Made by a program: the position numbers and the translations under genes. From the NCBI RefSeq assembly GCF_021869535.1, contig NW_026262668.1, positions 135,333,635-135,397,634 on the forward strand: a stretch of 64,000 nt of DNA, written 5' to 3'. Shown one piece after another: positions 35,877-47,965 of the stretch (the first letter of the stretch is position 1; every line of letters begins with the position of its first letter). The notes under the pieces were generated by a model that made no database searches, had not been told where the DNA came from, and saw only the letters and a program-made list of their open reading frames with translations. The DNA is from Mytilus californianus (Eukaryota > Mollusca > Bivalvia > Mytilida > Mytilidae).

Positions 35877-37635
35877 GTATTATTTGTTGTAATCATTTTA
35901 ACATCTTCCCATTGACAAAAATCCAAATCGTTTATGAAATTTATTTTTTAGTAATTCGTATACTAAAGAAAGATTTTACTTTGAAATCGACATTTCAAAT
36001 TATTTCAGAAGATATTCTTACAGTCATCTTATAATTGATTTGAAACAATGAACAACCATAAGCTTGCCTATAAGACCCGATTTAGTCTGATTCAGCAGTA
36101 CTTCCAAGTTATCGTAATAATTCAATAAAATAATGGAATTTAAGTAAATAGACTTAAATTCAGTTATCGCTGGGGCCACTGACGGATTGTGTTTCATGTT
36201 TTAGATTTACCTAACATGAGTGACGTTATATTTTGTGACGTAATTTAGTCCTTTACAGAATTTCATCGCAGCAAGCAAGCTGTTTAAATTTCGTTAGCGG
36301 TAAAATTGATAAAAAATTGAAAAGTAGTATCTTGTAAGGGTAAAGTAGTGTTAGTATTGTATGGTTATAACCTGCCTCATGCTTCTAATGTTTATTAGAA
36401 GTAATCTTAGAAAGAATTCATTTTATCGATCGTCATTTTTTAACCATTCCATCAGGAATTTCATCGCCACGTGGAGAGCACATGCAAAGACTGAAAGAGA
36501 TTGGTCCCATTATTCGTTTTCATTTTTAAAAAAATATTTAATTTTTACAAATATGAGTAATTAGATGCAATATTGTCCTAAGATTTGCAGATTATAATAA
36601 TGATTTCGTCATTGTATTCTACATCAAATTAGATGCATGTATAGTCTGCCTGATACCGATAGGTACTCATATATATATATGACGACGAGTTTAATTTTTT
36701 TTTAATATTACTTTTTGTCCGTATCTTATTACTATTGATATTGAGTATTGACAGATCGTCTAGTGCGTATGGTTTAGCTTAACAAATTGTATTTGCGCTG
36801 TAATACTAACAGACCATCCAGGTTAGTAATAGTAACGTGTCTATGGTGTTTATGTGTTTTGGGGCAGGCGTTATCTGATGAACTCCCGAATTAAAATTAA
36901 AAGGGTATACATCGGGAATGTGTACCTAGATCTTTCATAGCACATATTGATATACAGCAAATATTCCATGAAAGGATATGAACGTACAAAGGTGCAAAGG
37001 GACGTAACCTTTGGGCGAAAGGACCCAGGTTCGTAACCGGAAGTTCAACTTTCGATACAAAAAACAAAAATCTTGGAAATCTTGCACAGAGACCCTGCAC
37101 GGAGTTATAAGCAGTAGCCAAAAATCGTCATGTCTAAATGTTAGCTTGCTGGTGGAGTTTAGCATACATATATCATTATATGTATATATCCTGCTATAAA
37201 TTTTGCGTGTACCTACACACTTGTTACTGAAAACTGTCAGTGTCGAGTCTGTCAACATCAGTCATCACAGTGACATGTATAGTTGCTACTACTCTCTAGC
37301 CTAGACTAGGTCGATATGGTATGAGTAGTTCAGATAAATCACAAATTTAGACATAATGTCATCAACAGGCCACAGCTTGAATTATTGTAATAACATAATT
37401 ATATACAAATATTACACTATGTCACTATCAACTGACTGTGGATTTAAGAATTAATAAATAATATATACTAATTTTAAATTATTTTTTTTTTAAATTATTG
37501 TAACTATCATAAGACACAACTATGAGTATACATAATATTTTAATTGTTATTGTTTCTTTGTACAGTCATTTGATTTTGTTATGTCAATGCTATGTAGCAT
37601 GGTGGAACTAATATTTACCTTTTGTTGAGTTGTAG
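35877..37635. other. Intergenic sequence
   Basis: AT-rich. Overlapping open frames at 36897-37258 on both strands show no domain. A stretch near 37020-37075 (GTTCGTAACCGGAAGTTCAA) may belong to a dispersed repeat. No gene supported. Confidence 0.35.
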
Positions 37636-37919
37636 CACATGTTGGGAAGATCAGTTAGAAAGCGAAAAGTGCGACCTTGCTTGGCTACAGAACACCACAA
37701 GGGTTGTAACAATTGGACCAGAGACATAGACAACAATCAGACAATGACGTGCACAGTTTTTACAGATGGGTCACCAGACTGGACTGGATTCACGACTCAT
37801 CACGCCACTAACTCAACTCCTTTAGGTCACATACATTTGTACATCGGATCATCATCAGACGTCATTTATGCAAACCCCCAGAGCTCTGCATCAGTATGTT
37901 CCATTTGATAATTTACCAG
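37636..37919 (+). other. Possible unidentified exon or old element fragment
   Basis: A locally GC-richer patch is preceded by an acceptor-like TTTTGTTGAGTTGTAG and followed by a strong donor-like CCAG then GTAATC (37916-37922). The frame from ATG 37639 encodes about 89 residues (NN-W-T and VFTDGSPDWTGF are visible) but stops at 37906-37908, before the donor. A second frame stays open for about 30 codons at the start and a third is open near the end (ALHQYVPFDNLPG). That pattern suits a frameshifted relic better than a working exon. I recognise no family. Confidence 0.25.
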
Positions 37920-38684
37920 GTAATCGTCAGATTTACAAAAACAGTATATTACTTTTAAGTTAAACCCCTACGTGTACATGTGATTCTAACAAATAACAAA
38001 CATATGTATAAAGATATAAGGCAACTTTTTTCCAATCTTATGGTTTAGATGTAGATTTGTGTAATGATTATTTCTCAGTTTCTAAACTTAAATCCACAAA
38101 ATATTGCTGAATGTGTTATTTTTATATGGAATGCCGCATCATTCGTTAGAAATAAGAAACAATTCTTAATAATAAGGTTACAGTTATATATTATTATTAT
38201 AATTATATATATATAAATATATTACATGTGAAACTTTTAAATTTTGTTTTGTATATTATCATATGATTTGTAACATATGATTTGTAATGCAGAACACTAT
38301 TGACTAATATAATATTATTATTTATCTTGATAATAATCTGAATATTCCAAATCAGATATGCATGTACTGCATGAATACAGATATTGCAATAAAGTACCAC
38401 AAATATAAAGGACAAATTTATAGAAGTGAATACTTATTGATCACTATTTTAGGACAGACTGCAAATATTTCTGTTTCTGCCCAAACCCTACATGTATCAA
38501 CCAGTCTCAGGTGTGTGGGAAATTTTTATTATTTTTTATTTTTTTATATATTTAAGGGAAAATAGGGGCCAAAATGGTTTTATCTTGTAAACAACTTTAA
38601 AATGAGACTATTAGAGAGTTTTGTGTAAATTGTGTCAGACGCAGTAAGCGAGGATATATACATGTATGTATGGTTTGAATGGTT
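37920..38684. other. AT-rich intergenic sequence
   Basis: Nothing recognised besides TA-rich runs near 38190-38220. Confidence 0.4.
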
Positions 38685-38845
38685 TTACACTAGTAATTTT
38701 GGGGCCCTATATAGTTCGTTGTTCGGTTTGAGCCAAGGCTCCGCGTTGAAGGCCGTACCTTGACCTATAATGGTTTACTTTTATAAATTGTTATTTGGAT
38801 GGAGAGTTGTCTCATTGGCACTCATACCACATCTTCCTATATCTA
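38685..38845 (+). repeat. Lineage B-type 3' end
   Basis: GTGTGAGCC-type sequence is present as GGTTTGAGCCAAGGCTCCGC, then GAAGGCCGTACCTTGACCTA and GGATGGAGAGTTGTCTCATT, ending CATACCACATCTTCC. The same terminal order occurs inverted at 45131 and 63345 and direct at the window's right end, so this is a solo 5'-truncated 3' end. Confidence 0.75.
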
Positions 38846-40129
38846 TGTACATGTAATTTTAGTAAAACTAGTACAAATTAAGTAATTATTTACAGCTTGT
38901 CTTGCAGTCTGCTCCAAACCAGTTAAAAATCTTTAGTATTTAGGTGTCGACAACAGCTTCAATTTATATATATACTAGAATTTATTGTAATCTTCATCCT
39001 GGAAGATTCTAGGAGTTGCTCAAGCATATGAGTATCGTACGCTGTACGTTTAGGTGCCAAGCTTTGTTAATTTAGGCTGGAAGCATTATGACGAGCAATT
39101 TCATTTACATAAAACCATTGGCCCTACTGGTTCCTAGGCTACAGTTGATTCCAAATTATGGTTGAAATTTATTAATGAAAATTATAGTACAGGTTGAACT
39201 TCAGTTAACATGAACACTGGGACTAATTTGAAATGTTATGCCTTTAATTACGTGGGTACCTAGATGTTGTTAAGCAGCTTGTTTGTTTTTTGTTGTTGTT
39301 TTTTTTTGTGTGATGCAGGTCATCCTATTATAACTTGTCGGTTGTCCTAACAGGAGCATTTACCATGTTTACTTTGCATAATCTAGGCCTTCTTATGATA
39401 ATCCAAGTTTCAGGTCACCTAGACCTCAAATGGAAATAAGTTTTCATTTGGGCAACCTAGTTCAAACCCAAGACGAGACAGAGAGTGGTTGCTGCTGTTA
39501 TACTAAATGTTTGTTTCTTCTTACATGGATTAAGACTCTAGTATACAGGTCCTCATAGTCATTCTTTTAAAATTGCATTTGCCTGAATTGATCCAGTTAT
39601 TCTTGTCTTGTTTTATGGGCAGTTTATTACATTATAAGAAATTCACTTAAACATAGACATCTTACACATTCAGGTATTTCCCATCCAATCTTTTTTGGTA
39701 ATATTCTTTACAAAGCACAAAATGTCAGTTTTACCTCAAAAGCTAACAAAACATTAAAGCAAACTTATGAAGAAGGAAAACTGTTGCCTGCAAAAAAAAA
39801 AAAAAAAAAAAAAAAGAATTGGCATTTTTGGCTTTAATATTGATTCACTTGCACAGTCTTTGCATCGGACATAAACTCATTTATTCTTAAACCAGTTGCT
39901 GGTATGATACGGGTTATGTTTCTCTAATATATTTTATGATGGTATGATACTAAACCCCCAATGGAGGGGAGGGATGGTGCTAGATATTTCATATAATGAA
40001 GACATAATCTTTCGAACAGTTAAAATAAGGTCTGGAGCTGGCATGTCAGTAACTGTTTGTAGTCCTTTGTTGTTTATGTAATATTGTCATTTTCAATTTT
40101 TTTTTGTTTGTTTCGTTACCTATTCTGTT
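38846..40129. other. Intergenic sequence
   Basis: No gene seen. An A run of about 25 bases lies at 39791-39815. Confidence 0.4.
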
Positions 40130-40360
40130 ATTGGACTCGGACTTCTGTGTGATTTTTACTGTGCGTATTGCTGTGTGTTTGTTTCTTCTTCATTGGGTTG
40201 AGATTTCAAAAAGCTTGTTTAATTTAACCCCTCTGCATTTGAGTGCCTGTTCCAAGTCTGGAGCCTCTGGCCTTTGTTAGCCTTGTATGAGTTTTTATTT
40301 TAGTTCATATATTTCGGAGTTTAGTATGACATTCATTATCACTGATCTGGTACAAATTTT
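40130..40360 (+). repeat. Retroelement 3'-end fragment (copy 3)
   Basis: TGGACTCGGACTTCTGTGTG, GCGTATTGCTGTGTG, AAGTCTGGAGCCTCTGGCCT and TTAGCCTTGTATGAG match the first half of the element at 24505-24620. It stops before the GGGGCCAGCTG half. Confidence 0.6.
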
Positions 40361-41729
40361 TCTTATGGCCGAAGCCATTTCTGGTTTTTAGGTGGATCGT
40401 TTCAGATGCTTGGTCCCAACTGCAGATGTTTTTATCCTGCTATAACCCCACGGGAATTTATTACTGTTATTTCAGACCTTTAGTAACCGTTTAATTGTAA
40501 GTTCCATAGCACCTAGTACATACAGATTTTTTTTTTTCATGAGTTCAGATCTCTAATTGTTTTAATGAATACATTTCCTTTCTCTCTCTATGAATTGTTG
40601 AGGTATTGCTTACTTGTACATTTTGTATCTCTCTTAATAAAATTGTGACATTACTAATTTACTAGATTTGGATATTTTTTAGGAAAATTTAACAGATGTG
40701 TCAAAAAAATTTGAGGTTTGACAGTTTTTAAGGAGGTATTAAACACTCCAGACCTAAGGACAATGATTTACATTTACCTTAACCAGAGTCATGCTGAAGT
40801 CTAGCAAATATTTCCTTATCTTGTGTTGGTTAAACTTGGTATGAATTCAGTTTGTTTGAAGCTGTCTTTTCAATTGTTTTTGATGATTATTAAAGGGTCG
40901 GAGATCCAATGCTGACAACTTAATACAGGGGTTACAGAATAATTATTATTTTTCTCGATTAATTATGCTTTAAATTGTATTGGTATTACATATGTACATA
41001 TACTTCCATGTAGCTAATTGCCGTACAAGAATTGTAGGAGATCCTATATAGCTATAATGTTTGGATAGTAGAATCCTCAATAGTAAGTATGTTTTTGTAG
41101 CAGACCAACATCCTCCAGATGGGGTTGACTTAGGTCTAGGCACTGAAATGAATCTTTGTGGTGGCATGATTGTCAAGCATGTTAAAAGTTAACTCAGAAC
41201 AATGAAACTATGAGGATCCACCATATTTCTTAATAAAACATGTAGCTGGTAATGACACAGGTAGTTCTAGAGTGGGATTTTTGCACAATGAGATGAAGAA
41301 CATGATCAGATGGATTATGCGGTTCATCAATTCTAAAGTCGTATGGTCTCAAATTTGACCAGGTTATTGCAAAGCATGGACTTGTGTTGCTATAGATCTA
41401 GAATATACAACTATATTATTGCCTTTATAATTAGCTGTTAGGGTTGCTACTTAAGATATCATGATTTTCGATCAGATCAGAAATTTTTCAACTTGATGGT
41501 TCTCACTCGTCACCCTTAACCAACATGCTTATGAAATGAATTGTTAAACATCTTGAATATTTATTTGATGATATATTATATTTTATGATATACAAATACA
41601 ATCAACTATCTTATGGTTTGGTGTAGTTTTGGTTAGTATTTTTATCTGTGTAGGTAAATATGTTTTTGAACAGTTGTTCACAAAACACCATATTGATTAT
41701 TTAACATATATATGTACCAAGTTGTACTT
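40361..41729. other. Intergenic sequence
   Basis: No gene or repeat recognised. Confidence 0.4.
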
Positions 41730-42090
41730 TAAATAAAATATCTATCTATCTATCTATAGTTATCTGGTTCACAGCTTTGCAGCGAACCGCCCTTTTTATG
41801 GCGGTTGACAGAGTCTCTGTTTTCCTCCGTCAATGTGGCAGAATTCGCTGCATAGAATCTTAATGTTAACTATGAAATTTTAGGTTTTTGGATAATACAG
41901 ACTACACTTGTGTATCCCACGGTGTTTTCTAAATTTAAAGCACCAGTGTATCCCACGGTGCATCTTTACATTTTCATATATATCTATCTATCTATCTGCA
42001 AGGTTGCCATTTTATCTTCGGGTAACCAACCATATATCTATCTACATATACATATACATCTATCTATCTATATATATATATATATATCAT
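41730..42090. repeat. (CTAT)n microsatellites flanking a short palindrome
   Basis: AATAAAATATCTATCTATCT, like a retroposon tail, is followed by a hairpin-forming AACCGCCCTTTTTATGGCGGTT (about 41783-41804). Two copies of GTGTATCCCACGGTG (41911 and 41947) come next, and then further CTAT/TA runs at about 41978-41998 and 42029-42086. Open frames at 41908-42111 run through the microsatellites and are not genes. Confidence 0.65.
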
Positions 42091-42596
42091 ATGAATCAAT
42101 ATTATGAATAAAAGCTGTGGCCAGATATCGCCAAACCATATATGTATTTTGTTTTAATGGCACCATCTGAGATAATTGATAAGAGTTGTAGTTTTACTAA
42201 TCGATTACATCCCTTTTTGCTGTGACATTTGATTGAATATCACTCACGTTTAAAATTGAAAAATGTTCTCAAGTAAACCCAATAATTGTATTAAAGAGAA
42301 TAACATTGAATTTATTGTATACAAGGCTCCGATCGTCCCTGATAAAGTTTATTTACTGTAATAACGATCTAGACTGACAGTGATAAAGGTTATTCATTTA
42401 AAATAAGGCCCTGTCCATATTAGTTGAAAGTTATTTATTGTCAAAACGATCCAAACGGTATCTAGTAAAGGTTGCTTATTGTACATACGGTTATATCACA
42501 TTCTCAAAATGTCCGGCTAGAATCGACCTAAAATTATTCCTAACTTCAAGTCATAAATGCCGACAATATTTACGTCATATATATGTTCTCTATACT
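42091..42596. other. Intergenic sequence
   Basis: No feature recognised. Confidence 0.35.
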
Positions 42597-42924
42597 AAAA
42601 AGTAAAATCACAAAAATAATGAACTCCGAGGAAAATTCTAAAAGGAAAGTCCATAATCAAATGGCAAAATCAAAAGCTCAAACACATCAAACGAATGGAC
42701 AACAACTGTCATATTCCTGACTTGGTACAGGCATTTTCTTATGTAGAAAATGGTTGATTGAAACTGGTTTTATAGCTAGCCAAACCTCTCACTTGTATGA
42801 CAGTCGCATCAAATTCCATTATATTAACAACGATGTGTGAACAAAACAAACAGACACAATAGGTAAAAATGTCAAAAATAGGGGTACAGCAGTCAACATT
42901 GTGTTATCATCTTAATCACTATAT
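42597..42924 (+). repeat. 328-bp dispersed repeat (copy 1)
   Basis: Matches 56541-56866 on the same strand almost throughout, from AAAGTAAAATCACAAAAAT to ATCATCTTAATCACTATA, including GAACTCCGAGGAAAATTC and CATATTCCTGACTTGGTACA. No coding frame. Family unknown to me; probably a retroelement end. Confidence 0.8.
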
Positions 42925-43317
42925 AAACCATCTCAATCTGAATTGCAATTCTACATTCGTTTTTTATAACGCCCAATATTCTAGACATCTTCAGCCATGC
43001 ATTATATGATATGAACTGTTAAAACATGATGAACTTATCATTGCTATCTTAGAATCAGGAGTATGTTACATATGAACATATCATAACCTATTTTATATTA
43101 ATCGGGTAAATTGGAAAGGGGTTGGGGGTAGAAAAAGGTTGAAAATTAAAAGTATGCAATTAGTAGAAAATAAGAAATCTCTAATATGATCCATGCCTAA
43201 AGCATAGTTACCCAAGACAGTCTTCTTTGTATAATAGTGCTGAACATAAAAACTATAACCAATGTAGAACACAATGACCATCTACTTTGTTGACCATACA
43301 CTAGTTGCACAAGTATA
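42925..43317. other. Intergenic sequence
   Basis: Nothing recognised. Confidence 0.4.
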
Positions 43318-43377
43318 TGTAAGAGAATGATGATCACTTTCTTCTATCGTGAAGAAAGGGTTTATCATTCTCTTACA
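43318..43377. repeat. Compact 60-bp hairpin
   Basis: The left arm TGTAAGAGAATGAT..CTTTCTTC pairs with the right arm GAAGAAAG..ATCATTCTCTTACA. The stem is about 27 bp with three or so mismatches and a loop of only a few bases. It may be a very small palindromic element or a hairpin RNA gene; sequence alone does not decide. Confidence 0.55.
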
Positions 43378-44149
43378 CACTTAGAATATTGTAAAGTGCT
43401 CAAGGCTTAAATGATCTCTTGATTGGTTGTATTAAAGAATTAGTTTCATTGTCAGTGCAATGTTTGTAATTAATGTATTACTTCCTTTTTAGGCATTTAG
43501 CGAGGAATTATCTTTTTGTTTATTTCCAGTTCAAATCAATAAATTCAAAATTTGAGTTACAAATAAATTTTATTTTACAGCCAATATTTTAGTACAGTCC
43601 TTTACATCAAATACTACTTCATTATGTCAGAGAAATTTTCAAATACAATGCCTTTAAAATAGTTACAATATATTCAAAAGTTAAACTAAATTCCTTTTTT
43701 TTTTAATTTTATCAGAATATTGGAAATTACTATTCTCACCAACCGCGGATCCAGTAATCTGAGTTTTTGAAAGAGTAGAAGCTTAAGATTAAGGTTTTAT
43801 TTAATTTTAAAACTTTTTTTTTTTGCATTGCATTGCATTGCATTGCATTGCTTTGGTACTGTTTATTTTATTTTTTTAGTAATTTGAAGTTATTGATATT
43901 CTCATAATAACGTTAACGGTACCAATGTTACTGCACCAGTAAACTTCATCTAATTTTCATTTTTTTGTTTGTTTCAGTTTTAATCACAAATTCTTTCAAA
44001 CTGATAAATATGCTTCGGGGTATTTGTAACTCATTTATTGAAACTCTTTGTTTTGAACTATAAGTAGGCCTAAACAATAGGATAATCCCTTACTAAGAAC
44101 ATGATTTCATTCATTTTTCGCAATTAAAAAACACCAAATCCTACAGTTT
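43378..44149. other. Intergenic sequence with (GCATT)n
   Basis: A pentanucleotide run GCATTGCATTGCATTGCATT lies at about 43825-43851. Nothing else recognised. Confidence 0.5.
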
Positions 44150-44340
44150 CATTGGTCGAGAGCATTTTGCTGTATTCTAATTATAGGTTAGATAATACTT
44201 GGTCATCTTTTATGAATATTTAAAGCCCGAGGCGTAGCCGAGGGTTTTAAATTTTCAGAAAACATAACCAAGTATTGTCTGACCAATTTAGAACATATTT
44301 ACACCTTCGAGTGACATAACAAAATTAGCCTCTCATTGTA
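44150..44340. repeat. Palindrome-centred dispersed element (copy 1)
   Basis: The arms AATACTTGGTCAT..ATGAATATTTAAA and TTTTAAATTTTC..ATAACCAAGTATT surround a centre GCCCGAGGCGTAGCCGAGGG. The right side (CAAGTATTGTCTGACCAA, GAACATATTTACACCTTCGA) recurs at 46770-46802. MITE-like; no frame. Confidence 0.6.
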
Positions 44341-45130
44341 ATAATCAAACTTTGGTATTAGCTCAGTTTAAGTGTTAACATGGTTAGTAAAAAGGATGTA
44401 AATCATTTAATGGTCATTTCAAGAAATGGAACGAAAGAGCAATGAGATAGTTTTGTGATAACAAAAAAGGATAAATTATTCAAAAATGGAGATTTCTTCT
44501 GCTTCAGGTACAATTAAATCTTGTATATCTAAAATTCCCTTATTTTAAAACCTCACAATGTTATATAAATCAGCTTTTCTAAAATTGTATTATTTTAAAT
44601 AATGACAAAACTTCATCAATAAACTTTATTAATTTAGCATCGTTTCAATGTCAGATGCATTGATTTTAAGGTCTCGTATAAAAATAAGTTAACATATTAC
44701 TTCTATTTTACCGAACATCTTTGCCCACTTTTCAATTCTATTTTTTATTTTGTTTTTGGGGAGGGGGGAGGTTTAGGTATTTACCATTAAACAATATTCA
44801 CAATGTTGAAATCTCAACTCAAAATGATTTTATAGTTCTATTCTCCCGATTTCATTTATAATAATTAGACAAAAAAACAGTACTCGTGATTTGTTTTTCT
44901 TTTGCTCTTTTCCTTTTGAAATCGCCTTGAGGGATTGTACACTTCTTTAGTGCAGTTTTTAAGAGTTCACTTTCATAATTAATTTACAATCAAAAGTCCT
45001 TCATGTATAGCATTTTATAGAACATGGAAAGCCATGTACTATGAAAAATAGAAGGGAAAATACTGATTTTCCATTGGACGAGAATGGGTGAAGTATGTTC
45101 TAATACAGCGTAAGGTCATTCTCCGTCATT
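44341..45130. other. Intergenic sequence
   Basis: AT-rich sequence with no feature recognised. Confidence 0.4.
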
Positions 45131-46490
45131 AGATATAAGAAGATGTGGTATGAGTGCCAATGAGACAACTCTCCATCCAAGTCAAAATTTATAAAAGTAA
45201 ACCATTATAGGTCAAAGTACGGTCTTCAACACGGAGCCTTGGCTCACACCAAACAGCAAGCTATAAAGGGCCCCCAAAATTACAAGTGTAAAACCATTTA
45301 AACGGGAAAACCAACGGTCTAATCTATATCAAAAAACGAGAAACGAGAAACACTTATGAACCACATCAACAAACGACAACTACTTACATGTAACATCAGA
45401 TTCCTGACTTAAGACAGGTGCAAACAATTGCAGCGAGTTTAAACGTTTTAATGGTACCAAACTTTCACCCTTATCTGAAACAATAGTGTAACATCACAAC
45501 ATAGAAAGACACACTATAAAAATATCAATTGAAATGGCTTAACTCAATCAAAAGACATATTAACACCAGTGAACATACACTGAACAAATAAATTTGATCT
45601 ATGATACAATGTAAATACAAAATGGATAAACTAAGGGAAGAATAATTAAAGTAACATATTATACCGCTGTGAAATGTAAAACAATATGCTTGAACAAAAA
45701 TATCAGCCATTTGCAATTACTTTAAACACAGGTAAATGAAAATAATATTGGTGTTAGGTTTACGTGTACAGTACATATGGAGAAAGGAAATATGTTTACA
45801 AAATAAATAATTTTGATGTTCATAGTACGAAGAAGTGAAAATTTATAGTAATACCAAACACTTATCAAAGCTGGTATATAGACCAGATATAACTTTGAAT
45901 AACATTAAATAACAAAAAATCATTACAATTAGTATCAACAGGTCAAATAAACAAGAAAGTACGATTTGAGAGTACTCGCAGTTACTGACAGCTAGTTAAA
46001 AGCCAAAAACAATTAATAATAAAAAATCATGCATCAGAGACTAAAATCAACTAAAACACATCCCAGGGATTTAGTATTTTAACGTCATAGACAGTCAAAG
46101 AAGACATGACTTGTGCAATGCCAAAAATAAATGTATCGACAGGCAGTAGGATAGTTAGGAGTTAACCTCTTTATAGATCAAAATGAACGTGGGTGTGTCT
46201 TTATACAAAAAAAAAAAGAATACAAATTTAGTTATGTTTTAATTTGCTGATGACGAAATCGATATTAGTGCCAGTGTAAACTATATTCAAAGATCTATTT
46301 ACAACATTGGTAAGATAACCTTTACTAATAAGTTTGTTTAAAGGTTCGATGAGTTTACACGGATCACATAGTGATTTCCGCGCTTTAAGTACAATATTAC
46401 CGTAAAATTTAGGATGTAAAATACCGTTTTTAATCAGTTTTCTACAGGTACAGCCAAATTTACTAATCAACTCTTTGTATCTATGCATGT
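45131..46490 (-). mobile_element. 5'-truncated Penelope-like element, lineage B (copy 2)
   Basis: On the minus strand this is the last 86 codons of the lineage B open frame followed by a roughly 1.1-kb 3' UTR that ends CATACCACATCTTCTTATATCT. The UTR aligns through its length with 62659-64000 on the plus strand (for example TGTGCAATGCCAAAAATAAA, GAGAGTACTCGCAGTTACTG, ACACATCCCAGGGATTTAGT). Unlike the plus-strand copy, it has no reversed insertion in the UTR, so it shows the original arrangement there. Confidence 0.75.
46228..46488 (-). pseudogene. Lineage B open frame, C-terminal 86 residues
   Basis: The frame contains ELISKFGCTCRKLIKNGI, KARKSLCDPCKLIEPLN and NIVYTGTNIDFVISKLKHN, then a stop. 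It differs from the plus-strand copy (62398-62658) by scattered substitutions only and has no frameshift. The reverse transcriptase core is missing through 5' truncation. The Cys pattern C-x-C..C-x2-C is kept in both copies. No GIY-YIG domain follows. Confidence 0.7.
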
Positions 46491-46689
46491 ATATTTATGT
46501 CGGATGAATATAACAGTCACAATGACCTGACGAAATCTCCCATTGTATATTAATGTCAAACAAAATGACCTTTGACTAAGACCATGTATCAACCCCATTT
46601 GTATATTTGACGCAATGACCCAAAGTCACCTCATTTGTCTTATTGTTTGTAATTGTTTTATAATCATTCTTTACTCCTAGATTAGAAAT

Positions 46690-46850
46690 AGTTGGTAATA
46701 TGTTATGAACATTTAAAGTCTGCGGCAAAGCTGATGTTTTTAAATGTTCATAAAATATTGCCAAGTATTGTCTAACCAACTGAGAACATATTCAAACCTT
46801 CGAGTAACATTACAGATTAATCATGTCCCAGTGTAATTAATCAAACCTTA
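46690..46850. repeat. Palindrome-centred dispersed element (copy 2)
   Basis: It shares ATTTAAAGTCTGCGGC, CCAAGTATTGTCTAACCAA, GAACATATTCAAACCTTCGA and TAATCAAACCTT with 44220-44350. More diverged in the centre. Confidence 0.5.
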
Positions 46851-46969
46851 AAATGTCTTCACTTATTAAAGTGTTAATAAATCCGCTTCGGTGTTCATTT
46901 CGTTCAAACTTAAGATTCTTACTTTTATGTTTATCATTGTATTGCTTGTATCTAAAATTTCATCTATTT

Positions 46970-47965
46970 TACCCCCAGACAAAGATGACCTTAGTCGTTT
47001 TTGGCACAGCTTTTAGGATTTTTTTGTTTGAAATGCTCTTCAACTTCTTATTTGATTAGACCTTCCAACTTTTTTGATTCGACGTTGCTTATGTATGGTG
47101 GACGTTTTGTTCTTGGTGGTATCACCATTCCTGGCTTATGTATGGTGGACGTTTTGTTCTTGGTGGTATCACTATTCCTGGCTTATGTATGGTGGACGTT
47201 TGGTTCTTGGTGGTATCACCATTCCTGGCTTATGTATGGTGGACGTTTGGTTCTTGGTGGTATCACCATTCCTGACTTATGTATGGTTTGACGTTTTGTT
47301 CTTGGTGGTATCACCATTCCTGGCTTATGTATGGTGGACGTTTGGTTCTTGGTGGTATCACCATTCCTGGCTTATGTATGGTGGACGTTTGGTTCTTGGT
47401 GGTATCGCCATTCCTGACTTATGTATGGTGGACGTTTGGTTCTTGGTGTTATCACCATTCCTGGTTTATGTATGGTGGACGTTTTGTTCTTGGTGGTATC
47501 ACCATTCATGACTTATGTATGGTGGACGTTTGGTTCTTGGTGGTATCACCATTCCTGACTTATGTATGGTGGACGTTTTGTTCTTTGGTGGTATCACCAT
47601 TCCTGACTTATGTATGGTGGACGTTTTGTTCTTTGGTGGTATCACCATTCCTGACTTATGTATGGTGGACGTTTGGTTCTTGGTGTTATCACCATTCCTG
47701 TAGTCAGCACTCCTGTATTGACATCAAATATCATTGTTACGATCTTTTTTCTGCAAATATATCGTTGATAAAGTTAATAATGTTTTTCTAACCCCTTGCA
47801 TAGGTTGCCTCCGCCGTTTTTTTGGCACATTTTTGGGGATTTTTAAGTTTTCAAAGCTATTTAGGTCGTATTTTATTTTGCATTCCCATTTTTTCATACG
47901 AGTGCCAATGATGAGTCTTAAGTAGACAAAATGTGCGTCTTTCGTTCAAAATTATTTGCCAGGTA
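46970..47965 (+). repeat. Dispersed repeat containing an internal minisatellite
   Basis: The left flank has GACCTTAGTCGTTTTTGGCA and GCTCTTCAACTTC. The right flank has TAGTCAGCACTCCTGTATTG, GACATCAAATATC, then a second TTTTTTTGGCACATTTTT and GATGAGTCTTAAGTAGAC. These belong to the same dispersed family as 15215-15680. The array at 47087-47700 sits between, at the place where the family reads GGTGGAC..GGTATCACCA. Confidence 0.65.
47087..47700. repeat. 47-bp minisatellite, 13 copies
   Basis: The unit is GCTTATGTATGGTGGACGTT followed by TTGTTCTTGGTGGTATCACCATTCCTG. Differences include TTTGG/TTTTG, GTGTTATC and a one-base gain (TTCTTTGG). 47 is not a multiple of 3, so open frames at 47001-47791 rotate through frames and are artefacts. 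Confidence 0.95.

Noticed and set aside
47001..47791. Three overlapping frames rich in VSPFLAYVWWTF-like repeats
   Set aside because: They are produced by the 47-bp array; frames change with each unit.
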